Shown: positions 55,991 to 64,000 of the stretch, in pieces
Layout: the number at the start of each line of letters is the position of its first letter
How positions within the stretch are numbered: position 1 is the first letter of the stretch
Assembly (NCBI RefSeq): GCF_047948215.1
Contig: NC_134464.1
Coordinates: forward strand, 33,727,020 to 33,791,019
Reading direction: 5' to 3'
Source: Lycorma delicatula
Taxonomy: Eukaryota; Arthropoda; Insecta; Hemiptera; Fulgoridae
DNA length: 64,000 nucleotides
Notes under the pieces: model-generated
What the model was told of the DNA's origin: nothing
Databases searched by the model: none
Seen by the model: the letters and a program-made list of their open reading frames with translations, nothing else
Program-made: the position numbers and the translations under genes

Positions 55991-57545
55991 GTCTTTAAAT
56001 AGGGCTGCTTGAAGGTTAAAGGACTGCTAAAGTGTTTCAAGAAGGACACATTTAAAAGTTTCCTCAATAATCTTTCACCTTCAAAAAGGGACGTAAAAGG
56101 CCACTAGGGAATTTCAACGGCTGTCGCTTCAGTTCCTTCCACATAAGAATCATGGGCTAGAAGTGACAGTGAAAAAACAAACCTGTTTGCTACCGACATG
56201 CGGTTGGTCTCTTAACCACTTTAACATTCACGGCATCCGTAAAGAGGATATTATGAACATTTAGAGAGCCTGATTCCGATGAGTCTTCTAATTAAGCACT
56301 TTTCATCTAGCGAAGTGCTAAAGGTGATTGAAAAGGAGCAAAACTAATAGAAAGCGCCTTGCTTTAACCTGATTACTTACAAATAGCTCGTTATGCTCCC
56401 ATCTAAGGCCGTAATTTATATGATTCAATTCTTTAGTGATATCCTTCGTGCTACCTGTCAGAGTGGAAGGTGGCTCAAATAATGATGGTTTCTAAACCAT
56501 GTAAATCAAAAATTGAAGTGTCCTGGTACAGGCCAATAAGCATATTACTTATTATGGTCCAAAGTATATGAAAGGCAAATCGGAGTTTGTGGCCAGTTTT
56601 AGAACAGAGACAAGTTATTTCTGACCACCAGTTCGGTTTCTATGTGGTCACGCCACTTTTTAGCAGATACACAGGATTATTCATTCTTTCTAGATGCCCA
56701 GCAAGCGTTCGATAAAGTCTGCTCTACAAACTAAAAAACGAGTCTACATGAGCCAAACTATTTGATATTTCGTAGTTACTTGGGCGGACACTTTTCCCAT
56801 ATTAAATCGAAGGAGATGTTACTGATTTCTTTGACACTTCCTCGAGTGTTCCCCAGGGCTCAGTTTCGGAGCCTATCTTCTACACCGTTTTCAGTGCGGA
56901 GATTCCCATACGGATGATACAACTGATGCATCGTTTGGCGATGACACGGCAATCATGGCCGTTGATGATGATCCAACTCAAGCCTCAGCTAGGCTGCAAT
57001 CGGGATTAAACCTTTTAGCCCGGTAGTTGAGGAAATAGAAAATACAGATGAATCAGGCGAAATCTTCATATGACATTTGCGATAAGAAGTAACTGCCCAG
57101 GAATCCATTTAGATTGGGATTACATCGTGTAAGTAGAGTGTACAGTATTTAGGTATTTGCCTATAACATCGTCAAACATAGAAGGTTGATATTAAAGAAA
57201 AACAAGTTGGATATCAGATTTAAAGAGGTATACTGGTAAATAGGCAGTAAATGCAGTTTCCTTAGCTAACAACCTACTATTGTATCAATGTATTCCTATA
57301 ACTGATTTGGACATACGAAATCCTAGTTTGGAGTTCGGTAATTACCAGCAGTATAAATACTATTCAGCGGTTTCAGAATAAATTTGCGAGATACATAACG
57401 CACCAAACACCAAAATCCATGAGTAATTAGAGTTACCGAATGTTCGGAAAGAAGTCAATCGATCTACAACCAAGTACAAAATGAAACGTGATCACGTGAA
57501 CCATCTAGCTGTTAACCTCTTGAACAATGGTGAAGATAGTATAAA
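55990..57545 (+). pseudogene. Jockey-like LINE reverse transcriptase, degenerate (copy J5)
   Basis: Reads in several frames through the whole RT: KKDTFKSFLNNLSPSKRDVK (about 56,050), SWARSDSEKTNLFA (about 56,160), SKAVIYMIQFFSDILRA (about 56,420), KVAQIMMVSKPCKSKIEVSW then YRPISIL (about 56,480-56,540), HQFGF (about 56,630), FLDAQQAFDKV (about 56,690), SSVPQGSV (about 56,840) and the catalytic block FGDDTAIM (about 56,935; F-A-D-D in the family). Then SSHMTFAIRSNCPGI (about 57,070), ITSSINTIQRFQNKFARYI (about 57,345) and HVNHLAVNLLNNGEDS (about 57,500). Its first block repeats the one that ends J4 (TFKNYLENFP), which points to two overlapping copies or a duplication. Confidence 0.88.
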
Positions 57546-58457
57546 TTAAAGTTCCGCTTACCAACAATTTTCAAATATATTTCCAAGTATTTTCGGAGTT
57601 GCTACTTCATCATCAGGAATTTCTTATAAGATGTTAATTTAAAATTCATATGCCATATGAATAATTATATTTAAACTAAAATTGTTACGTTAATAATGGT
57701 CGGTTCTCAAGAAATGAAAAATAATTTATACAACAAAACTGCAACGTCATGTAAGTAAGATGTTTACAACTATTATAATAGTTAGCATCAGATGTTTACG
57801 ACTATTTTAATTTATAAAACTTTATTAGTACCATCGGTGCCAAATGCTTAGAAAATTAAATCTAAAGAATATATAAAATAAAATGGCAATGGAGATTTTA
57901 ATTTAAAATTCAAATTACACAAAACAATAGCAAATATAAAATTTAATAAAAAATGTAAAAAATTGTAAAATTATACCTAATTATATTAATATAACAATTA
58001 AAAGTAATACTAAAGAAGCTAATATAGCTAAAAATAAATGAATAATAGAATGGAAAAAAAAGAAATTAAACTATAACAAAAAACAAAATTTCAATGTAGA
58101 ACTATACATACTACACGCAGGCTTAGAAAATTAATGGTAAAGATGTTAGGAGATTAAAAGGCTACACGTAATAAACAGAGAAACTTAAAAGTGATACTCC
58201 GGATAAGGCTACTATTCTTGAGTTATACATCATCAGCTAGATATTTATTTTTGTTTCTCTTATTTGTTTTTACTTACATTTTACTTTATCTTTCGGGTTT
58301 ATTCGTATTACACGACATTTATGGATTCTAGTGCCTAGTTGTTAGAGCTTATCATTACATATTATGGTATCTTTGATTTACTATTGATGCTTTTAGAATG
58401 TATTTGATTAGGATGTTTCAAGGAAACTCCTTTCCACTTATTGTGAATTTTTTTTTT
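57546..58457. other. AT-rich intergenic sequence
   Basis: A perfect 19-nt palindrome ATTCATATGCCATATGAAT at 57,644-57,662. No gene. Confidence 0.45.
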
Positions 58458-58763
58458 ACCGGGTTGGTCTAGTGGTGAACGCGACATCCCAAATCAGCTG
58501 ATTTGAAAGTCAAGAGTTCCACGGTTCAAGTCCTAGTAAAGTCAGTTATTTTTACACAGATTTGAATACTAGGTTGTGGATACCGGTGTTCTTTGGTGGT
58601 GGTTGGGTTTCAATTAACCACACATCTCAGGAATGGTCCAACTGAGAATGTACAAGACTATACTTCATTATTTACACACTCATACATATCATCCTAATTC
58701 ATCCTCTGAAGTATTATCTGAAAGGTAATTACCGGAGACTAAACAGAAAAAAAAAAGAAGGAA
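58458..58763 (+). mobile_element. SINE S1 (young copy)
   Basis: ACCGGGTTGGTCTAGTGGTG head with an A-box-like TGGTCTAGTGG and an exact GGTTCAAGTCC B box. Body and 3' end as in the 4.5-kb copy, ending GGAGACTAAACAG plus an A-rich tail. The 5' ACCC is shortened and I see no clear TSD. Confidence 0.85.
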
Positions 58764-58999
58764 ACAAGAGATAAATATTAGAAATTAAAAAATACGACTG
58801 CCAAATCAAAGCATTGTAGTAGATAAGCATTCCTCTTTAATACAGGATAATTACTAATATAGAATAATTCAAGAGTATCTGGGTGAAATCTTTTATATAA
58901 TTTTTTTTTTAATTTTTTGAAAAAATTTGTTTATTTAAATTTATGTATACATATTTATGTATACATATTTATATAGCCGATAATTTATAAATTTATATA

Positions 59000-59165
59000 C
59001 ATATTTATACTTCCGATAACGTAAGGACTCCAACGCGGGATCATACATTTAAATCAGTTCAACCGTTGAGCTGGCACGGTGGAACAATAATAAATACATG
59101 TTTACGTATTTACACTCTAAACACATTACACATATTTTTAGGCAGTCGTGTAAAAAAATGATTCT
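59000..59165 (-). repeat. Repeat family T, second copy
   Basis: Reverse complement of the 29,835-30,000 repeat: CACGACTGCCTAAAAATA, GCTCAACGGTTGAACTGATT and GGAGTCCTTACGTTATCG when read on the minus strand. Confidence 0.65.
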
Positions 59166-59689
59166 TGATAAATCTATATATGAAGTATAAACTTTCAAAA
59201 CATTTTTGAAAAATATTTAAACCGATAAAGGTAGAGAAAAAGAACAAAAAACATATATTTCAATTTTAAGAAGTGGGGAAGTTGACTTCAGATAATTTTT
59301 TTTATTTATTTATTTATTTATGCAACGCAAGTAACAAATCTGTTTTAATAAAGTTTTCTCTAAAATGGTTCTTAACAAAATTGGATTATATTTAATATGA
59401 TTAATGTCCGACATAGAAAATATTTCAGTCAAATTTGAAGAAAATTTAAAGATAAATCCTAAGATATAAAGCTAAAATCAATACGACATACATATGTATA
59501 TACGTACGAACACAAATACATACATGTTTTTTGATCTAAATAAACTTGTTGGACGCTAAAAGGTAAAGATTTAAAAAAATCCAATAACCCATTTTTGACA
59601 TGTTCACTATATATCCTTTATAATAGTACAGAAATCGCCAGGAATGTAAAAGTTTACATTTAAAAATACAAATTTATAGCATAAAGGTG

Positions 59690-59975
59690 GTTTTTTCTGG
59701 TTTGGACTAGCTACCGCTTGATTATGTTTGTTTTTATTGACTATTTATTTATTTACTGTTTTTTATTTGTTTTTATGGACTACGAGGTGAAGGTATATTT
59801 TTTTATTAATGAACTTTAAGAACATTGTTTACTGATGATAACTTTTGTTGTAGATTGAGTAATTATGGGAGTTCCTTAAGAACCCCTATCATGTGCTTAA
59901 TATCAGACGATTTACTTATAATTCCACAGGAGCAATTTTAAATACGTATAATAGTTTTGGAACCAAAAATGCATA
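59690..59975 (+). mobile_element. Diverged jockey-like 3' UTR relic
   Basis: GGGAGTTCCTTAAGAACCCC, ATCATGTGCTTAATATCAG, TTACTTATAATTCCACAGGA and ATAATAGTTTTGGAACC follow the order of the J1/J2 3' UTR (GGGTTCCTTAAGGACC..., CACGTGCTTTTGTCAGG, ACTTATGGCTCCGCAGGAG). Old or a related subfamily. No coding part. Confidence 0.55.
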
Positions 59976-60968
59976 AATAAATAGAAATTTAATTAAATCT
60001 AGTTAAGATTATATTGATAGATTATATACGTAAATACATAGAGGATAAATCATATCATCTTTAATTTAAAAAATCCAGTAAATAAAAAAAAAATTAATAG
60101 AATAATTATTTTTTTAAATTTGAATCACTAAATTATTAAATGATCTAAGTACGTTAAAAACGAAAAAAATGAATAAAATGGAATAATAAGCTTAATGAAG
60201 TAAAAATAATTTAATATTTAAAAAAATTGTAATCTTCAAAGGATAAAAGATAAAATAAATGAGTGAATATTAGCTTAAAAGTTAAATTTAATAATCTAAT
60301 ACTGAGATATATATTAGAAAAAGTAATGGTGTAAAAGAGAAAAAGATAGGTATAAATTGAAATAAAAGATAATAAGTTACAAAAAAAGTCTAAAAAGATG
60401 AAAGAGTAAACGAGCGATACAGAGTGGTAAAAGAACATCTTAGAAAGGTGATAAGTTAAATTGTACAGTATAAGAAATGAAAGCAACCGTTGGATATTAG
60501 TACAAGCTCTAAGCCGTATCCAATTTAACCTGACCGACTTCTTTAATTCTGCTGGATTTCATCTGGATGGACGTTAAAATACAAAGAAGAGAAACATTTC
60601 GAAAAGAAGAGGAAAGAAAATATAGAGGAAGAAAAAAAGAAGAGTAACAGAAGATAATTTTGTTAGTATTCCATTTTGTCAACCCCAGTTACACATTTTT
60701 TGATATCTTATACAAGTAGACCTATCTAATTCTTACTTCAACTTGCCTTCTTACCGACTAATTTAAAAGTACGGCACTTCAACTTTACTAATTCTAACAA
60801 TTTGATAAATTACAATTTACGTCGCTTGTAGACTAAATTTATTTCTTTTACAATAGTATTACCTTACTTTTTCAAAATGTTTTAGGTATCATTTTATGTC
60901 ATGAAATCACATACATTAAAACTAAAAATGAAAAGTATAATTAAAAATTAATTAAAATAAATTAAATG

Positions 60969-61000
<32 letters not shown>

Positions 61001-61669
61001 ATAAAAAAAGAAAATAGAAACTAGAAATGATAATGATCATGCTGAACTTTCTATGCATTTCTATTGATGATATAATATTTAATCCCTAGCCGAACATTAA
61101 ATTTGAAAACTACAATACCCTTCGGATAATTAGAATTATTTAATTAGTGGTGAATTTTAATTCTAACTCGGTGATGAAAATAATAAATACCATATTACAA
61201 CGTCGCCAAGTTTTTCAAAAGTTACGTGACATATTAGCGACTATCCCATCAGTTTTATTTTCATTTCTAAAAGCATTATAAATAATAATTATTATTAATA
61301 TTACTAAACTCCTAATAATACATTAGTAATTAGTGTATGGAAGATGTTGTAAGTAGTAATTTGATTCAAATTATATGTCTGAAGCAAAATTTCATGAGTT
61401 TTATATTTATATTTTTATAGATGTATTAAATAACATAAAAAAATATTTTATATAAAAATTTTTAAATTAAAATTTTATTATTAAATTTTTAAATTGTTTT
61501 ATTGGTTTTTTGTTTGTTGCTTTAATGTTGTTGTTTTTTTATATTTTTAAATTGTTTACTTAAATTTCTATATATTTACTTTTTTATTTGTAAAATTTGA
61601 TGTTATAAAAATTAATTTTAATTATTATGTTTTTTTTATTAAAACCAAATATAATAGCAATTAACTTTA
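59976..61669. other. AT-rich intergenic sequence
   Basis: (AT)n at about 60,967-60,995; a purine-rich patch at 60,590-60,650. The 91-codon minus frame at 60,211-60,486 is Leu/Phe/Ser-rich from A-rich DNA and is not a credible gene. Confidence 0.5.
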
Positions 61670-62441
61670 TGTATATAAATAAAAATATAGATGTTTGTTT
61701 GTTCAAAATCTTAAATTTCCAAAAGTTCTTCACAGATTGCTTTGAAATTTTGACACAACGTTGCATTCGAATACGCATGTTTTTTTACATACCTACTATT
61801 TATATACTTAAGATGTCACCCCTGTGACAGGTAAAAACATGTTTTTTTTTTAAAAACAGTGCTATCTGTTGGACGTAAAAACAACACACGGTATCCTAAA
61901 TATTTTACCATTCCATTTCAATGTTTCCGATTTTGGACCGATTTACGCGCGGGGAAAAAGGAAGAAAGAGGAAAATCGAAAAAGGTAAAAGAGAAGAAAG
62001 TAAAAAAGGAAGAAAGGGAAAATGGAAAAGAGAAAAATGGGAAAACGGGGAAAAGGAAAAACGAGAAACGAAAATGGAAAGGGGAAAGAAGAAACAAGAA
62101 AAGGGAAAGGATTGAAAGAAGAAGGGGAAGGGAAATAGGGGAAATATAAACGGGAAATAGGGAATGTAAAAAATGGAAAGGGGGAAATTGGATTGAAGTG
62201 AAGGGGTGGTGGAAAGGAACGAGAATATGGAAATAGAGGAATAAGGAAATGGTGAAAGGAGGTAAAGGAAATGGGAAAATGTGAGAAAGAGTAAAAGGGA
62301 AAAAGGGAAAGGTTAAATTTTGTGAAATTCCGTAATTTTCATTTTGTTAATGTTTTATCAAACCTTCAATTGTGTTCATTTAATTTATATATCTATATAC
62401 TCAAATCTAGCAAATGCGAAACATTGCCCGGGTCTGCTAGT
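61670..62441 (+). mobile_element. Helitron-like element H2
   Basis: 5' part CCAAAAGTTCTTCACAGATT, TTGCATTCGAATACGCATG, CCCTGTGACAGGTAAAAAC; interior purine-rich tract 61,950-62,310; 3' end TTTTATCAAACCTTCAATTG, hairpin-prone GCAAATGCGAAACATTGC and the terminal CTAGT at 62,437-62,441 followed by a T. The start is placed by alignment to H1. Lys/Arg/Glu-rich frames over the purine tract are composition artefacts. Confidence 0.68.
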
Positions 62442-63065
62442 TGAAGATAAAAAAGTTAATTACAAATTCCATTTCCTATAAATAAATAATATAATGAAAA
62501 AATAAAATAAATTATTATTCAGTTTTCTTTTTGTCATTACGCTTTACATACAATCTGTTTTCTACCCGCTTTGAAACCATAAGAAAATGGATTGACCAAT
62601 TATAACATGAATGAAAACTATCCAATTATATTCTTCGTCCAATACATACATAAAAAGTTTTCTCCCGAGAACAACACCTAATGAGAGCGTACCAACACAA
62701 TGTTAGATAACAAATAAAAGTAATAGATTAAAAGAATTAAAAACGTAATGAGATTTCAACAAGAATAAAAAGTGAGACAATAAGTAAGAGAGAAATCAGT
62801 AATAGTAAGAAAATAGAATCAAACTTAACCGACATCAAAATGATCAATAATTAAGCAACGTTAATCTATAGTACGACTGCACATAACACAAATAATATTA
62901 CTTAATGCACACATTCAAGTCGAATAATTTCGAATGATAGTAAAACCTTACTTATCACCATATAAATGTAATACGTAAAACCAACTACTATAACATAAAA
63001 ATCTAAGACAATAAATATAACATAGACGACAGTCTATCAAGAACAACTGACATCATATTTGTCGT
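62442..63065. other. AT-rich intergenic sequence
   Basis: Nothing recognised. Confidence 0.5.
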
Positions 63066-63069
63066 CCCA

Positions 63070-64000
63070 GTCTATGGATTTGATATCCTGTCGTCATATA
63101 TCACCCATTCGTCATGAAGCCATTTTAGTCACCTAACGTCCTCATTATTCTCCAACAAATTCACCGCTAGACCGTTCACATGTGTATTTAGTCTAGTTAT
63201 GTAATCCTTGCTTACCCCATAGATTCCTCGCGAATATAAGGGATCCTTAGATAATCGTGGATCTCATTCGTTACGAACAGCGTCTCCGTTATGAATCTAA
63301 GTAATTTTTTTTGGAATCACTGGATGATCTATGTTGCTGTTATTGGAACCGGTAACACCAAACGGAATTTATAGTATACAATCCCCCAAACTGTACACCA
63401 TAGTTTCATATTGGTTTCGGGAATACCTTATATAGTAATAATTTATTTGATAGAGATAAATGAAATTTCCTACCCAGCAATTAGTAAATCCGCATAGACC
63501 TAACGGTTTAATTGCTTCTTTTTATATATATATATATATATATGATTCTTCAAGGTCATACAATGATGTAGATACAAACGCAGATATCATACAGTGTTTG
63601 TACCAGAAATATTAGTATTACTCAAGAGAATTCGAGGGCAACCTCATCATCTTAAAAATCACGTGATTTGACTTAGTAGGATTGACTCTTATCTTCTATT
63701 TACACATTCATCATTCATTTATAATAACCAATGCAGAGTACAGTTTACCTAAAACTAGAGCCGCTTTTCCAGAGTATTTATAAGTTTAGAAACCCAGAGT
63801 ACATGTTTCGCATTCCAGTCACCCCCCCTAACAATAAAGTGGCAACCTAGTAAGTTGAAGTACTCAGAATACATGTCATCCGTGATTGCGTGGCGAAGGG
63901 GACATTATATTGCTGAAAGTGTTGGGAGCCCAAGCCAGTCTAATATTTCAACCGAGATTGCTTGTATGTGGTTGGTCCTATATGGTGAAAAATGATGCTT
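63070..64000 (-). pseudogene. Jockey-like LINE, internally deleted, cut by window end (copy J6)
   Basis: On the minus strand the endonuclease comes first: HHFSPYRTNHIQAISVEILD near 64,000-63,925, WLGLPTLSAI near 63,920, GGDWNAKHVLWVSKLINT near 63,810. After about 200 bp without similarity comes the RT C-terminus: ITATEIIQ-like words, QKKLLRFITETLFVTNEIHD (about 63,290), YLRIPYIREE (about 63,240), and the LNTHVNGLAVNLLENNEDV region (about 63,150). The whole RT catalytic core is missing. Several stops and frameshifts. The 5' part lies outside the window. Confidence 0.8.

Overview
This window looks like a gene-poor, strongly AT-rich stretch of an arthropod genome, most likely an insect. No complete host protein gene is visible. 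What can be identified is almost entirely transposable elements (TEs) at different stages of decay: jockey-like and other non-LTR retrotransposons, two tRNA-derived SINE families, several lineages of mariner/Tc1-type DNA transposons, piggyBac relics, Helitron-like non-autonomous elements with long purine-rich tracts, and many foldback (long inverted repeat) elements. The insect assignment rests on the TE mix and base composition. I cannot name the species; a hemipteran is only a guess.

Layout. 0-4 kb: a repeat family in inverted orientation (1-110 and 555-720), a decayed LINE reverse transcriptase (2.29-3.09 kb) and a palindromic MITE (3.6-3.9 kb). 4.47-4.79 kb: a SINE with target-site duplication (TSD). 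6.96-8.70 kb: an unclassified element ('family A') split by a mariner. 9.8-10.9 kb: a decayed DDE transposon. 13-19 kb: two jockey 3' ends, a Helitron-like element, TG microsatellites and a 0.5-kb foldback. 19.7-22 kb: a second SINE family, a near-perfect 90-nt hairpin and a GC-rich island. 23-27.2 kb: Helitron-like elements, a short recent LINE insertion with TSD, and nested direct and inverted repeats. 28.4-31.6 kb: inverted-repeat element and two family A copies head to head. 31.8-34.1 kb: a 265-bp direct repeat. 34.7-35.1 kb: an old SINE.

37.4-38.3 kb is different: a GC-rich block on the minus strand ends in a perfect CAG|GTAAGT splice donor and lies beside three exact copies of an 11-mer containing CACCTG. 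It is the best candidate for a host promoter and first exon. 38.35-40.47 kb holds family A, a jockey insertion and a tandem duplication in a readable order of events. 40.5-42.2 kb: N-terminal relic of a piggyBac transposase, with an array of TGGGAC...GTCCCA palindromes and another foldback. 43-47.3 kb: SINE fragments, a complete mariner-like element (44.59-45.91 kb) and a mariner relic. 48.2-50.5 kb: piggyBac C-terminal relic and an R1-like RT fragment. 51.65-53.37 kb: a SINE with TSD and a second complete mariner-like element with TA duplication and terminal inverted repeats. 53.6-57.5 kb: degenerate jockey endonuclease and RT. 58-64 kb: a SINE, a Helitron-like element and an internally deleted jockey copy running off the window end.

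The elements do not act as a pathway; they form layers of insertions. The autonomous lineages seen here (jockey-like LINEs, mariners, piggyBac) are the kind that could have mobilised the SINEs and small inverted-repeat elements, but every transposase or RT here carries stops, frameshifts or truncations.
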